The notes: a model not told the origin generated them from the sequence alone. Numbered from the stretch's first letter, positions 16,865 to 29,551 are shown. The stretch: 64,000 nucleotides of DNA from Croceivirga sp. (GCA_028284935.1 JANQQQ010000023.1:1-64000), one strand, 5' to 3'. Program-made: numbers and translations.

Positions 16865-17764
16865 ATGAACAACGTCAAGAAATCATTTAGTATTCGTGAT
16901 ATGGAAAACCTTTCCGGGATAAAGGCTCACACGATACGAATATGGGAAAAACGTTATAATCTGTTTTCTCCGGAAAGGACCGCAACCAACATAAGGACTT
17001 ACAGTTTAAAGAGTTTGCAAAAACTCTTAAACATAGTACTGCTGTACCACAATGGCTATAAAATTTCCAAAATCGCCAAAATATCAGAATCAGAAATACC
17101 TGTTCTTGTCCGTGGAATCGTGGCTAAAAACAGTGAAAAGAGCCATGCCATAAATGCCTTCAAACTTTCCATGATCAATTTTGATCAAGCACTTTTTTTT
17201 AATACGTACAACAGCTTATTGGCGGAACGTTCTTTTCGCGAAATTTTTATTGAAGTTTTCATACCGCTCTTGAATGAATTGGGGCTTCTGTGGCAAACAG
17301 ACACCATTAGTCCGTCCCATGAACATTTTATAACCAATTTGATAAAACAAAAAATATATATCAATACGGAAAAGCTTCAAATTATTGAACCAACCCGAAA
17401 GGATAAAGTTTTTGTTTTATTTCTACCTGAAAACGAAATTCATGAATTAGGACTTCTTTTTCTTAATTACGAAATTAATCTCAAGGGTTACAAGTCGATA
17501 TATTTGGGACAAACAATGCCCATAGAAAATCTTGTTGACATCATAAAGTACTATGACAATGTACACTTTGTCTCTTACTTTACGGTCTCTCCAAACAAAG
17601 ATGAACTTAAAAAGTACATTGCAAGTTTTGAAAGGGAGGTTAACGCCATAGGAAACTCAAAGCTTTGGGTTTTAGGGCACCAAGTGCAACACATGTTAAC
17701 CGAGGAACTTCCCAGGTCCATTCAAACCTTCAATTCTATAGAAAGGTTGGTAGGTCAGCTCTAG
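16865..17764 (+). CDS. MerR-family regulator with cobalamin-binding domain (CarH/LitR type)
   Basis: 299 residues. The N-terminal winged helix (about 7-75: FSIRDMENLSGIKAHTIRIW, EKRYNLFSPERT) is MerR type. The rest is a B12 domain of the methionine-synthase kind: W143-x9-E153-H154 (helix-bundle motif that covers adenosylcobalamin) and E191-x-H193-x-x-G196 with the predicted axial His193. In CarH/LitR these make a light sensor: the AdoCbl-bound tetramer represses in the dark, and light breaks the cobalt-carbon bond and releases the DNA. All key residues are present, so the same mode is likely for the crt genes that start 13 bases after its stop. The effector and light response are inference. 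Confidence 0.88.
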   Translation: MNNVKKSFSIRDMENLSGIKAHTIRIWEKRYNLFSPERTATNIRTYSLKSLQKLLNIVLLYHNGYKISKIAKISESEIPVLVRGIVAKNSEKSHAINAFKLSMINFDQALFFNTYNSLLAERSFREIFIEVFIPLLNELGLLWQTDTISPSHEHFITNLIKQKIYINTEKLQIIEPTRKDKVFVLFLPENEIHELGLLFLNYEINLKGYKSIYLGQTMPIENLVDIIKYYDNVHFVSYFTVSPNKDELKKYIASFEREVNAIGNSKLWVLGHQVQHMLTEELPRSIQTFNSIERLVGQL

Positions 17765-17776
17765 TTTTTCGAGGAA

Positions 17777-19252
17777 ATGAAAAAAGTAATAATTATAGGT
17801 TCTGGCTTTTCCGCGCTGTCTTCGGCATGCTATTTGGCGAAAGCAGGCTTCCAAGTCTCGGTATTTGAAAAAAACAGTACCGTTGGAGGTAGGGCCAGAC
17901 AATTGGTTAAGGATGGTTTTACCTTCGATATAGGACCCAGCTGGTACTGGATGCCCGATATTTTTGAGAAATTTTTTGCAGATTTTGGTAAGTCCACATC
18001 GGATTATTATCAACTGGATAAGTTAGATCCCGCTTATAAGATTTTCTTCTCAGATGATGTCATCACCATTGGAGATTGCATGGATAAAATATGTGAAGAG
18101 TTTGAGCGTATAGAAAAAGGAAGTAGTAAAGATCTAAGGGCATTTATCCATAAGGCGCAGGAAAACTATAATATCGCCATCAACAAGATTGTTCTGAAGC
18201 CCGGTATTTCCCCCCTGGAACTGGTCACCAAGGACACCGTTTTAAGGGTAGATCAGTTTTTTAAAACCATCAGTCAAGAGGTGCGAAAGAAGTTCAAAAA
18301 CCCTAAACTCGTTTCCACTCTCGAATTTCCGGTTCTTTTTCTTGGTGCAAAACCAAGCAAAACGCCATCATTCTACAGTTTTATGAACTTTGCCGATTTT
18401 GGACTGGGCACTTGGCATCCCAAAGGGGGCATGTATCAAATTATTTTGGCGATGGAGAGCTTGGCCAAGGAGTTAGGGGTTATTCTTTCCACCAATAGTC
18501 CCGTTGATAAAATTGAGGTCTCAGACCATAGGGTCACGGGTATTATTTCCGGAGGGAAAAAATTTACGGCCGATATTGTCATTAGCGGTGCCGATTACCA
18601 CCATTCCGAAACCTTGTTGGACAAAAAGTACCGGCAGTACTCAGAGAGTTACTGGCATAAAAAGACCTATGCCCCCTCCTCCCTTCTTTTCTATGTTGGA
18701 TTCGACAAAAAACTAGACAACATTGAACATCACAATCTGTTCTTTGATACGGACTTTGAATTACATGCGGAGGAAATTTACGACCATCCCAAATGGCCTT
18801 CCCAACCATTATTCTATGCCAATTTTCCTTCAAAAACAGATAGTAGCATGGCGCCAGAGGGTAAGGAAGCTGGTTTTTTTCTAATCCCTATCGCACCAGG
18901 ATTGGAAGACACCCAATCGCTCCGTGACCAATATTTTGATATTATCATCGATCGTTTTGAAAAACGCACCCAACAAAAGGTTCAAAATCACATACTCTTT
19001 AGGGAAAGTTTTTGTGTAAACGATTTTGTGGAGCAGTACAACTCGTTTAAAGGCAATGCGTATGGCATGGCCAATACCCTTTCCCAAACCGCTTTTCTAC
19101 GGCCAAATTTGAAGAGCAGTAAAGTGGAAAACCTATATTTTACAGGACAATTAACGGTTCCTGGGCCTGGAGTCCCTCCATCCCTGATTTCAGGAAAGTT
19201 GGTGTCAGGTTTGGCAATCAAAAAACACTTGAAAAATGAAATCCATATTTGA
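17777..19252 (+). CDS. crtI: Phytoene desaturase
   Basis: FAD enzyme that takes phytoene to lycopene. 491 residues, full length. The dinucleotide-binding motif IIGSGFSALSSACYLAKAG starts at residue 5 with VGGRA following, and the C-terminal FAD block holds NLYFTGQLTVPGPGVPPSLISG near 450-472, which is characteristic of CrtI. Second gene of the operon, 12 bases after the regulator, overlapping crtB by 17 bases. I call it CrtI rather than CrtD because it sits next to crtB and keeps the TVPGPGVPP signature; the second paralogue is at 20526. Confidence 0.93.
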   Translation: MKKVIIIGSGFSALSSACYLAKAGFQVSVFEKNSTVGGRARQLVKDGFTFDIGPSWYWMPDIFEKFFADFGKSTSDYYQLDKLDPAYKIFFSDDVITIGDCMDKICEEFERIEKGSSKDLRAFIHKAQENYNIAINKIVLKPGISPLELVTKDTVLRVDQFFKTISQEVRKKFKNPKLVSTLEFPVLFLGAKPSKTPSFYSFMNFADFGLGTWHPKGGMYQIILAMESLAKELGVILSTNSPVDKIEVSDHRVTGIISGGKKFTADIVISGADYHHSETLLDKKYRQYSESYWHKKTYAPSSLLFYVGFDKKLDNIEHHNLFFDTDFELHAEEIYDHPKWPSQPLFYANFPSKTDSSMAPEGKEAGFFLIPIAPGLEDTQSLRDQYFDIIIDRFEKRTQQKVQNHILFRESFCVNDFVEQYNSFKGNAYGMANTLSQTAFLRPNLKSSKVENLYFTGQLTVPGPGVPPSLISGKLVSGLAIKKHLKNEIHI

Positions 19253-20075
19253 CCAAGTTTCATACGGATGTAGCAAGTTGGTAACGGAATCCTACAGCAC
19301 GTCCTTTTCCCTAGCCACTAAAATGCTGGGAACATCTATCAGGAACGATATTTACAACATTTATGGGTTTGTTCGTTTTGCTGATGAAATCGTGGATACA
19401 TTTCATGATTATGATAAGCCCGTTCTTTTCCAAGACTTTGAAGATGAACTTTACAAGTCCCTTGAAAACAAAATCAGTTTAAACCCTATACTCAATTCTT
19501 TTCAACATACTTTTCACAAATATGGTATTCCCTTGCATTTGGTAAAGGCTTTCATGAAAAGTATGCGAATGGATTTGGTAAAGAAAGATTACGTTACTAC
19601 TGCCGAATACAAAGAATATATTTATGGTTCGGCAGATGTTGTGGGCTTAATGTGCTTGTGTGTTTTTGTAAAGGGAGACACGAAAAAATATGACGAGCTG
19701 AAGGATTCTGCAATGGCTTTAGGTTCAGCCTTTCAAAAAGTAAATTTCCTTAGGGATTTGAAGGCGGACTACGAATTACTGGAACGTTCTTATTTTCCCA
19801 ACACCAACCTTCTAGAGCTTGATGAGGCTTCTAAGAAACGTATTGTTAAAGAGATTGAAGTCGACTTTGCCCAAGGTTTCCATGGTATTGAAAGATTACC
19901 TGCAGATGCTAAATTTGGGGTGTATACCGCATTTAAATATTACAAAAGGCTTTTGGACAAATTAAAAAAGACCCCCCCTCTTGAAATAAAGAATACGCGA
20001 ATCCGTGTTCCTAATTATGAAAAAATTGGACTCCTGGCGAAGTCATATGTAAACTACAAATTACATTTGGTCTAG
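19236..20075 (+). CDS. crtB: Phytoene synthase
   Basis: Condenses two geranylgeranyl diphosphates to phytoene, the first committed carotenoid step. 279 residues, with the two Asp-rich magnesium motifs of the squalene/phytoene synthase family: RFADEIVDTFHD near 44-55 and NFLRDLKADYELLERSYFP near 169-187. The SYSTSFSLATKML block near 20 is also typical. Starts inside the end of crtI (17-base overlap) and is followed by crtZ after a single base, so translation is coupled. Confidence 0.95.
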   Translation: MKSIFDQVSYGCSKLVTESYSTSFSLATKMLGTSIRNDIYNIYGFVRFADEIVDTFHDYDKPVLFQDFEDELYKSLENKISLNPILNSFQHTFHKYGIPLHLVKAFMKSMRMDLVKKDYVTTAEYKEYIYGSADVVGLMCLCVFVKGDTKKYDELKDSAMALGSAFQKVNFLRDLKADYELLERSYFPNTNLLELDEASKKRIVKEIEVDFAQGFHGIERLPADAKFGVYTAFKYYKRLLDKLKKTPPLEIKNTRIRVPNYEKIGLLAKSYVNYKLHLV

Positions 20076-20076
20076 A

Positions 20077-22616
<2,540 letters not shown>

Positions 22617-22636
<20 letters not shown>

Positions 22637-23336
22637 CAAGTTCGGGCAAAAGTTGATGTCCGTTCCAACTTCCCAAGGTTTTGAAAGGTTGAAACCGAGC
22701 AAACAATTCTTCATGGTACCAATCTAGGTCCCTTGTTTTTCCAATGGCTGATACGTGACCTCTACTCTGATACGCAAATGCATTCAAAGACCTCTCATCC
22801 TTCCAAATACTGAGGGTAGCCATCTGTTTAAAAGGCACCTCCCCCACTCCTTTGGTATAAAGCAATCCATCATTGTTCCATAGATGCGTTTGCGACTTAG
22901 GAACAAACTTCCAAAAGGTTCTTAAAAGCTTTGTTTTTATGGTCGCTCGAGTCAAAGCCACAACATAGGGAATGGCCTTATTGATCGTCTTTGAACGTCG
23001 GAAAGGATTGACCCCGTCCCATTCACCCCTGGCGATACGGTTCCTACAGAATATAACCCAGTGCTCCTGCGCAACGTTCTGATATTTTTTGAAAAGCTGA
23101 TGTGAAGCAAAATAGTTTTGAGCGGAATCTTCATTATCCCATATTTGGAGAATAACATACACGGACCAATCAGGTCTGGGATTGAATTGTGCCTTTCCGG
23201 TACCCATTAATTTGTAAAACTCCATCCCTGGAACTTTTCCCATAGGTTTATGGGCAAACTGCATCATCCCAAATGCCCATAACTTTCCCCAAAGCGAGGA
23301 ATATCTGAAAAAACTAATGGTGGTAACCTGCTCCAA
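22617..23336 (-). CDS. crtA: CrtA-family carotenoid monooxygenase, probable 2'-hydroxylase
   Basis: 239 residues homologous to spheroidene monooxygenase CrtA: FFRYSSLWGKLWAFGMMQFA at the start, GMEFYKLMGTG, PYVVALTRATIKTKLLRTFW, and FKQMATLSIWKDERSLNAFA near the end, all in family order. CrtA is a haem-dependent enzyme that ketolates acyclic carotenoids at C2; a CrtA-related enzyme from the myxol-producing marine strain P99-3 is a 2-hydroxylase. With CrtD and CruF next door, 2'-hydroxylation (saproxanthin to myxol) is the likely role. Starts at TTG 23336: no ATG precedes the conserved N-terminus. Ten bases after the thioredoxin-fold gene and convergent with the crt operon. Confidence 0.88.
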
Positions 23337-23346
23337 AACAAAAGGA

Positions 23347-23904
23347 CTATTTTGATATCAGCTGGTCAATGGTTTTATGGACGCTTTTCGAATCCCAATC
23401 GGCAATACCATCTTTCTCGATCACAATATATCCATCCTTGTCAATCAAATAGGAATACGGTGGTTCGCCAATTTTCAATGGAGCAGGCTCACCAATGATT
23501 AAATACGTCAAAGGAAAAGTGAATTCTTGTTTTTCCATGAATGCTTCAACGGGAGCCCTTTCTTCATTAGTGATAATGTAAAAGTCGATGTTGTCACCAT
23601 ATTTATCGAACAAGGATTGAATACTGGACAATTCAGCTTCGGAAGGTAATCGCCAAGAAGCCCAAAAATTGATGAATATGACGTTACCCTTGGATTGCTC
23701 AAAACTAAAAAAGTTCCAGTCGGCGTCTTTCAACTTCCAATCGTAGTTGGGCAGTTGCTTGCGACTCTCGATGTTTACAATTTCTGGCGCAAAGGAAAAG
23801 GCCCTGTTTAAGAGTATTTTACCGTAATATCCCAAAGGGGTTACAAAAAAAGATACCACCACCAGTATCAGTAGCACATTGAGCAGTGTCTTCTTTTTGT
23901 TCAT
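23347..23904 (-). CDS. TlpA-like thioredoxin-fold protein lacking the CxxC
   Basis: 185 residues: an N-terminal membrane anchor (about 7-28, LLNVLLILVVVSFFVTPLG), then a periplasmic TlpA/ResA-type thioredoxin fold. The active-site strand reads INFWASWRLPSEAELSSIQ, so the usual WCxxC is W84-R85-L86-P87-S88 with both cysteines replaced; no other cysteine exists in the protein. The cis-proline region (GEPPYSYLIDKDG) is kept. It cannot be a dithiol oxidoreductase; a binding, chaperone or scaffold role is possible. It is ten bases upstream of crtA on the same strand, so the two are very likely cotranscribed. Confidence 0.85.
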   Translation of the reverse strand: MNKKKTLLNVLLILVVVSFFVTPLGYYGKILLNRAFSFAPEIVNIESRKQLPNYDWKLKDADWNFFSFEQSKGNVIFINFWASWRLPSEAELSSIQSLFDKYGDNIDFYIITNEERAPVEAFMEKQEFTFPLTYLIIGEPAPLKIGEPPYSYLIDKDGYIVIEKDGIADWDSKSVHKTIDQLISK

Positions 23905-23925
23905 CCTATTCGATTGTAATTAACT

Positions 23926-23953
23926 AAAAAACTCCTGATTGCTCAGGAGTTTT
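23926..23953 (-). terminator. Terminator of the aconitase gene
   Basis: AAAACTCCTGA (23928-23938), loop TTGC and TCAGGAGTTTT (23943-23953) form an 11-bp stem. Read on the minus strand it ends in a T run, right after the aconitase stop and before the thioredoxin-fold gene. Confidence 0.85.
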
Positions 23954-23974
23954 GGTACTGGGTTTTTTAATGCA

Positions 23975-26245
23975 CTACGCATTTTCCTTTTTAATCACAT
24001 TTAGGGCCGAACCTTCTCTAAACCAATTGATCTGGGCCTCATTATAACTATGATTGGCAATTATGGTGTCCGAGCTACCATCAGTATGAACCACTTCAAT
24101 GGTCAACGGTTTACCGGGAGTAAAATCGTTAATGTCAGTAAAGTTAAAGGTATCATCTTCCTGAATCAAATCGTAGTCATTCTCATTGGCAAAAGTGAGC
24201 CCCAACATGCCCTGCTTTTTAAGGTTGGTCTCATGAATCCTCGCGAAGGATTTTACCAAAACCGCAGCAACACCAAGGTGCCTAGGTTGCATGGCCGCAT
24301 GTTCCCTTGAGGATCCTTCCCCATAGTTATGGTCACCCACCACTATAGTTTTGATACCTTCCGCCTTGTAGGCGCGTTGGGTATCCGGAACGGCACCGTA
24401 CTCACCCGTCAATTGATTCTTAACAAAGTTAGTTTTCTGATTGAAGGCATTAACTGCCCCAATCAATGTGTTATTGGCTATATTGTCCAAATGACCTCGG
24501 TAACGCAACCATGGTCCCGCCATGGAAATGTGGTCCGTAGTACATTTTCCAAAGGCCTTTATCAGCAATTTCATACCCTTAAGGCTTTCTGGTTGGATAG
24601 GCTCAAAAGGTGCCAACAATTGTAGACGCTGTGATTCCGGTGATACAACAACCTTTACACCGCTACCGTCCTCCTGAGGCGCCAAGTAACCCGCATCTTC
24701 AACCGCAAAGCCTTCTGGCGGTAGTTCATACCCTCTGGGCTCATCCAGCATGACTTCCTCGCCATCCTCATTGATGAGTTTATCCGTAACAGGATTGAAA
24801 TCCAACCGTCCCGCAATAGCAACGGCAGTAACTAATTCTGGGGAACCTACAAAAGCAAGGGTATTTGGATTTCCATCGGCCCTTTTGGCGAAATTTCTAT
24901 TGAAAGAATGCACGATAGTATTTCTTGGACCATTCGCAGCTTTATCACCGTAGCGATCCCACATACCGATACATGGACCGCATGCATTGGCAAAAACGGT
25001 TGCCCCGACCTCATCAAAGGTATCTATGAAACCATCGCGTTCAATGGTGTACCGTACCTGCTCGGACCCCGGTGTAATAGTAAACTGCGATTGCATCTTT
25101 AGTTTTTTATCCGCCACCTGTTTCGCTAGGGAGGCTGCCCTTGAGATGTCTTCATATGAAGAATTGGTACATGATCCAATAAGACCCACTTGAACGTTCA
25201 GCGGCCAATCATTTTCTTTGGCCGCCTCACTCATTTTTGAAATCGGCGTTGCAAGATCTGGGGTAAAAGGGCCATTAAGGTGCGGTTCGAGTGTATCCAA
25301 ATCAATTTCAATGACCTGGTCAAAATACTTTTCAGGATTTTCATAGGCTTCGGAATCTGCCGTCAGGTGTTCTTTAACCGCAAGAGCCGCATCGGCAACA
25401 TCGGTCCTATCCGTAGCTCGAAGATACCGGTCCATCGATTCGTCATACCCAAAAGTCGAAGTCGTTGCGCCCACTTCTGCACCCATATTACAAATGGTTC
25501 CTTTGCCCGTACATGACATGGAGGTAGCACCTTCACCGAAATATTCTATGATGGCACCTGTACCTCCTTTAACCGTAAGGATATCGGCCACTTTTAAAAT
25601 CACATCTTTTGGAGCGGTCCAGCCTGAAAGCTTTCCCTTTAGTTTAACTCCAATCAGCTTGGGAAACTTCAGCTCCCAGGGCATTCCTGCCATGACATCA
25701 ACAGCATCAGCTCCCCCTACACCAATAGCTACCATTCCCAAGCCACCAGCATTTACCGTATGCGAATCCGTTCCAATCATCATCCCACCTGGGAACGCAT
25801 AATTTTCCAGTACCACTTGGTGGATAATACCGGCACCTGGCTTCCAAAATCCAATCCCATACTTATTGGAAACAGACTCCAAAAAGTCAAAGACTTCATT
25901 GCTCGTTTCATTGGCTCTCTTTAAATCCGCCTCGGCTCCAACTTTAGCCTGAATCAAGTGGTCACAATGAACCGTAGTTGGTACGGCAACTTTTGGTTTA
26001 CCAGCATGCATAAATTGTAAAAGTGCCATCTGCGCTGTTGCATCTTGACAAGCTACTCTATCGGGTGCGAAATCGACGTAGTCCTTTCCTCTTTGGAAAA
26101 CTGTTGTAGGGCTTCCATCCCACAGATGGGAATACAATATCTTTTCCGCTAAAGTCAAGGGTCGATTCAGCAATTCCCTGGCCTTATCCACACGTTCGCC
26201 CATGTTGGAATAGACCTCTTTGATCATCTCAATATCAAATGCCAT
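23975..26245 (-). CDS. acn: Aconitate hydratase
   Basis: Iron-sulfur enzyme of the TCA cycle that isomerises citrate to isocitrate. 756 residues, the mitochondrial-type length. [20 protein letters not shown] near 160-178, the cluster cysteines in [11 protein letters not shown] and [10 protein letters not shown], and the C-terminal swivel domain with [15 protein letters not shown], including the catalytic Ser, are intact. Monocistronic, with its own terminator. Symbol chosen without A/B because mitochondrial-type enzymes are named unevenly. Confidence 0.96.
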   Translation of the reverse strand: MAFDIEMIKEVYSNMGERVDKARELLNRPLTLAEKILYSHLWDGSPTTVFQRGKDYVDFAPDRVACQDATAQMALLQFMHAGKPKVAVPTTVHCDHLIQAKVGAEADLKRANETSNEVFDFLESVSNKYGIGFWKPGAGIIHQVVLENYAFPGGMMIGTDSHTVNAGGLGMVAIGVGGADAVDVMAGMPWELKFPKLIGVKLKGKLSGWTAPKDVILKVADILTVKGGTGAIIEYFGEGATSMSCTGKGTICNMGAEVGATTSTFGYDESMDRYLRATDRTDVADAALAVKEHLTADSEAYENPEKYFDQVIEIDLDTLEPHLNGPFTPDLATPISKMSEAAKENDWPLNVQVGLIGSCTNSSYEDISRAASLAKQVADKKLKMQSQFTITPGSEQVRYTIERDGFIDTFDEVGATVFANACGPCIGMWDRYGDKAANGPRNTIVHSFNRNFAKRADGNPNTLAFVGSPELVTAVAIAGRLDFNPVTDKLINEDGEEVMLDEPRGYELPPEGFAVEDAGYLAPQEDGSGVKVVVSPESQRLQLLAPFEPIQPESLKGMKLLIKAFGKCTTDHISMAGPWLRYRGHLDNIANNTLIGAVNAFNQKTNFVKNQLTGEYGAVPDTQRAYKAEGIKTIVVGDHNYGEGSSREHAAMQPRHLGVAAVLVKSFARIHETNLKKQGMLGLTFANENDYDLIQEDDTFNFTDINDFTPGKPLTIEVVHTDGSSDTIIANHSYNEAQINWFREGSALNVIKKENA

Positions 26246-26345
26246 GTTGAATTATTTTTAAAGAATTTCGAATTTCTGTAAAAATACGAAAACCAAAAGT
26301 ATTCTTTGTAATGGATTCTTGCGATAAAAGCAATTTAAACCAATT

Positions 26346-27302
26346 CTATTTCAATAGCTCAGAAATCAAATCATCCTCTGAAATACCCTCCGCCTCAGCT
26401 TTGTAGTTTTTAAGAATTCGATGTCTTAAAATACCGTGGGCAACCGCTTTAATATTTTCAATGTCAGGTGAAAATTTTCCGTGTATCACGGCATGTGCCT
26501 TGGCGGCCAAAACCAAGTTTTGTGATGCCCTTGGACCAGCTCCCCAATCCACATAATTCTTCACAAAATCTGAGGTGGAATCCAAATTGGGACGGGTTCT
26601 GTTTACCAGCCTTACTGTATAGTCAACGACATTGTCTGCGATGGGCACCCTTCTGATCAATTGCTGGACCTCACGAATGCCATCAGCGCTAAACAAGGTG
26701 TTCAAGTTTACGGAATTGTCCGCCGTCGTAGATTTTACCACCTGTATTTCTTCCTCAATGGATGGGTATTCCAATTTAATGGCAAACATGAAACGATCCA
26801 ATTGTGCCTCAGGTAGCGGATATGTACCTTCCTGTTCTATAGGATTTTGAGTGGCTAAAACAAAGTAGGGCAACTCTAACTTGTAACGATGTCCCGCTAC
26901 AGTAACCGCACGTTCTTGCATAGCCTCCAAAAGTGCGGCCTGTGTTTTGGGCGGTGTTCTATTGATTTCATCAGCCAAGATGATATTTGCAAAGACCGGT
27001 CCCTTTATAAACTTAAAATTCCTATCCTGATCTAAAACTTCGCTTCCCAAAATGTCACTGGGCATTAAATCCGGAGTAAACTGAATTCTCTTGAAATCCA
27101 ATCCCAACGTTTGGGCAATGGTATTGACCATTAAAGTTTTTGCAAGCCCCGGAACACCAATTAGAAGGGAGTGTCCTCCAGTGTAAATCGATAAGAGGAT
27201 TTGTTCTATGACCTCTTCTTGGCCAATGATTACTTTTCCAATTTCCTTTTTTAATGCATGATGTTTTTCAACCAGGTTTTGGACAGCAGTAACGTCAGAC
27301 AT
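26346..27302 (-). CDS. MoxR-family AAA+ ATPase
   Basis: 318 residues. Walker A is GVPGLAKT near 58-65, Walker B with the MoxR signature is LADEINRTPPKTQAALLEAM near 110-129, and sensor 1 lies in LATQNPIEQEGTYPLPEAQ. MoxR proteins work as chaperones, often with a VWA-domain partner, to mature enzymes or envelope complexes. Here no DUF58/VWA gene follows; the gene lies one base downstream of the SurA-like gene on the same strand, so its target may lie in envelope protein folding. Confidence 0.92.
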   Translation of the reverse strand: MSDVTAVQNLVEKHHALKKEIGKVIIGQEEVIEQILLSIYTGGHSLLIGVPGLAKTLMVNTIAQTLGLDFKRIQFTPDLMPSDILGSEVLDQDRNFKFIKGPVFANIILADEINRTPPKTQAALLEAMQERAVTVAGHRYKLELPYFVLATQNPIEQEGTYPLPEAQLDRFMFAIKLEYPSIEEEIQVVKSTTADNSVNLNTLFSADGIREVQQLIRRVPIADNVVDYTVRLVNRTRPNLDSTSDFVKNYVDWGAGPRASQNLVLAAKAHAVIHGKFSPDIENIKAVAHGILRHRILKNYKAEAEGISEDDLISELLK

Positions 27303-27303
27303 C

Positions 27304-28698
27304 TTATTGCTTTAGCCAGTTATTGGAAAAATCGCAGCCTTTGTTACCATCATCCACCAAAATATAGGTATCATCGATTTTCTCTGCCATCCATTTTTTG
27401 ATTTCCCCATATTGCTTGTCCTTTAAAGCCAATTCTTGGATTTTAATGTAGTCCCTGGCAAAATCTGCCGTATGTTCATCATACCTGTTGGTAATCTGCA
27501 TAATCTTGAACTTTGGAGGACCTCCCCTAGGATCGTCTTCCCGAATGGGTCTTGAAATCTCTCCATCCCCCAAATTTCTCACTTGATTATAAAGGGTAGG
27601 GTCCATTTTGGTCAACTCAAATTTCGAATCAAAGTTGATTGGGTTCCTAAGAAGTCCGCCATCAAACTTGGTTTCTTTTTCATCAGAAAAATTTCTGGCC
27701 CCCTCATCAAAACTGTATTTGTCGTCCAGAATATGTTGGCGTATGCTGTCCAGTTCATTGGCCGCCTCCTCCATAGCCTTATCGGAGATTTCGGGAATCA
27801 TTAAAATATGCCGTAGATCTCTTTCCTGACCGCGGATTTTTTCCATTTGAATGATATGATACCCAAATTCAGTCTCAAAGGGTTCTGAGATTTCCCCTTC
27901 TTGAAGGCTAAAGGCAACATCCTTAAATTCTTTCACAAAACCTGTTTGCTTGGTAATTCCGGTGTAAAGTCCTCCCTTGGGCTTGGATCCGGGATCTTGG
28001 GAATACAGAATCGCCTTGGTACTGAACCGCGCATCATTCTCCTCCACGTCTTGTTTTATCTCTTTTAACCGATTAACGATCTTTAGTTTTTCCTCATCGG
28101 AAGGTTCTGGGGACTTTACGATTTGGGAAATTTCCAGTTCCGCTCCAAAAACAGGACGTTCATCCTCGGGGATTTTAAAAAAGAACTGACGGACCTCCTC
28201 AGGTGTCACTTCAATGCCCTCAACAATATTTCCCTGCATTTTTTCAGAAAGCATCCGTAGCTTATTGATTTCAAAAAGTTCAGCCTTAAAGCTTTCCAGA
28301 TCCTGTTTTTTATAGTACTTCAGCATTTTATCAATACTACCAATTTGTGAAACCAATTGCTGAATCTGTCTATCGGAAGTGGAGTTGACTTGGTCGTCGG
28401 AAACCAATAAACTATCCTGTACAGCTTGGTGGGCATATAACCGGTCTTCCATCAATTTTCCCAATAGTTGGCAATGTGTTATATCCTCGGTTGATGCTCC
28501 CTGACTTTTAAGGTCAATCAATGTTTTCTCAATATCAGAATCCAGGATAACATAGTCTCCCACTACGGCTGCAATACCATCCAGTTTTGTCATTTTTCTG
28601 GCAACGGTACTATCGTTAACAGCGGTTTCTTCCTGTCCAAAAAGAAGTCCGGCCATACAAAAAAGAATCAAGCTGCACGTTCTAGTCCTTATTCCCAT
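27304..28698 (-). CDS. Periplasmic peptidyl-prolyl isomerase, SurA/parvulin type
   Basis: 464 residues from ATG 28698, chosen because the signal peptide (GIRTRTCSLILFCMAGLLFGQ) starts there and the upstream gene ends 17 bases inside. After the signal comes a SurA N-terminal domain (about 35-160: KLDGIAAVVGDYVILDSDIE, then VTPEEVRQFFFKIPEDERP). Two parvulin domains follow, the first ending GEISEPFETEFGYHIIQME and the second starting RHILMIPE with FDGGLLRN. Full SurA architecture, so probably an outer-membrane protein chaperone/isomerase. Cotranscribed with the lipoprotein upstream and moxR downstream. Confidence 0.9.
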   Translation of the reverse strand: MGIRTRTCSLILFCMAGLLFGQEETAVNDSTVARKMTKLDGIAAVVGDYVILDSDIEKTLIDLKSQGASTEDITHCQLLGKLMEDRLYAHQAVQDSLLVSDDQVNSTSDRQIQQLVSQIGSIDKMLKYYKKQDLESFKAELFEINKLRMLSEKMQGNIVEGIEVTPEEVRQFFFKIPEDERPVFGAELEISQIVKSPEPSDEEKLKIVNRLKEIKQDVEENDARFSTKAILYSQDPGSKPKGGLYTGITKQTGFVKEFKDVAFSLQEGEISEPFETEFGYHIIQMEKIRGQERDLRHILMIPEISDKAMEEAANELDSIRQHILDDKYSFDEGARNFSDEKETKFDGGLLRNPINFDSKFELTKMDPTLYNQVRNLGDGEISRPIREDDPRGGPPKFKIMQITNRYDEHTADFARDYIKIQELALKDKQYGEIKKWMAEKIDDTYILVDDGNKGCDFSNNWLKQ

Positions 28699-29551
28699 AT
28701 ATTTCAAATTCGTTCTTTTTGATTGCTTCATCCAAAACATCATTTTCTAATTTTCGCATTTGTTCCAAACGCCTTCTATTAAGTATTATTTGCCTTAGGT
28801 TAGGCTCTATGTATCCTAGGGGAGCCACATCATTAACTTCCAAGACGTTGGTAACCTTACCCAAATATACCCCCAAGGAATCTTGCAATTCAAAAAATTG
28901 TGATTTCTTTAAGTACCTATCTTGATTGGTGTAATTGATGGCAGGAATCTCCTTCATCACCCTGGATGCATCCACCCATACGGAATCGTTCAAATGAAGT
29001 TTATTGAACTGTACGGCAATGGAGTCCAAAAAGGCTTTATCCTCCGGGCTATAAGACCTTAATTTGTCAACTACCTCGTCCTTATTCAGAAATTGAGGGG
29101 GAAGTACGGCAAAACGCAGTTGAACCAGTTTTTCCTCCAATTTAAAATTTTCCCTTCTGGATTGGTAAAATTGTTCCAATTCTTCTATACCAATCAAGGT
29201 ATCCTGCGAATTCTGGACCAATGCCTCCAGATAGGCCTTTGTGTATAAATCTGCTTGATAGTCAGCTACCAATCTATCGAACTCCGCTAATTTTTCTTCA
29301 GGCAAATTTATTTTGGATTTGGAAAGCAACAACTGCTTCGACGCCCACCGATTGACGTAATTCACAACAAAGGCCGCACTGTCCTGAGGTGACATTTCAT
29401 TGGAAATCAAAGAGGAGATAGCATCTTTATAGAGATAGGTATCCCCAACCCTGGCCAGAACTTCCCTATCTTCCTTGCCGTTGAAAAAATCGCTACAGGA
29501 CCAAACCAAAAATCCACAGCAGATGACTAGGGCAACCTTTTCTATATTCAT
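28682..29551 (-). CDS. Lipoprotein of SurA-like N-terminal type without clear isomerase domain
   Basis: About 289 residues from ATG 29551; ATG 29563 and GTG 29566 are also in frame. Choosing 29551 gives a clean lipoprotein signal, NIEKVALVICCGFLVWSC, with lipobox LVWSC. The body is helical and charged (LARVGDTYLYKDAISSLI, NYVNRWASKQLLLSKSKINL), like SurA/PpiD N-terminal segments. I see no complete parvulin core. Probably a periplasmic partner of the following SurA-type protein, with which it overlaps 17 bases. The role is inferred from context. Confidence 0.75.
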   Translation of the reverse strand: MNIEKVALVICCGFLVWSCSDFFNGKEDREVLARVGDTYLYKDAISSLISNEMSPQDSAAFVVNYVNRWASKQLLLSKSKINLPEEKLAEFDRLVADYQADLYTKAYLEALVQNSQDTLIGIEELEQFYQSRRENFKLEEKLVQLRFAVLPPQFLNKDEVVDKLRSYSPEDKAFLDSIAVQFNKLHLNDSVWVDASRVMKEIPAINYTNQDRYLKKSQFFELQDSLGVYLGKVTNVLEVNDVAPLGYIEPNLRQIILNRRRLEQMRKLENDVLDEAIKKNEFEIYGNKD

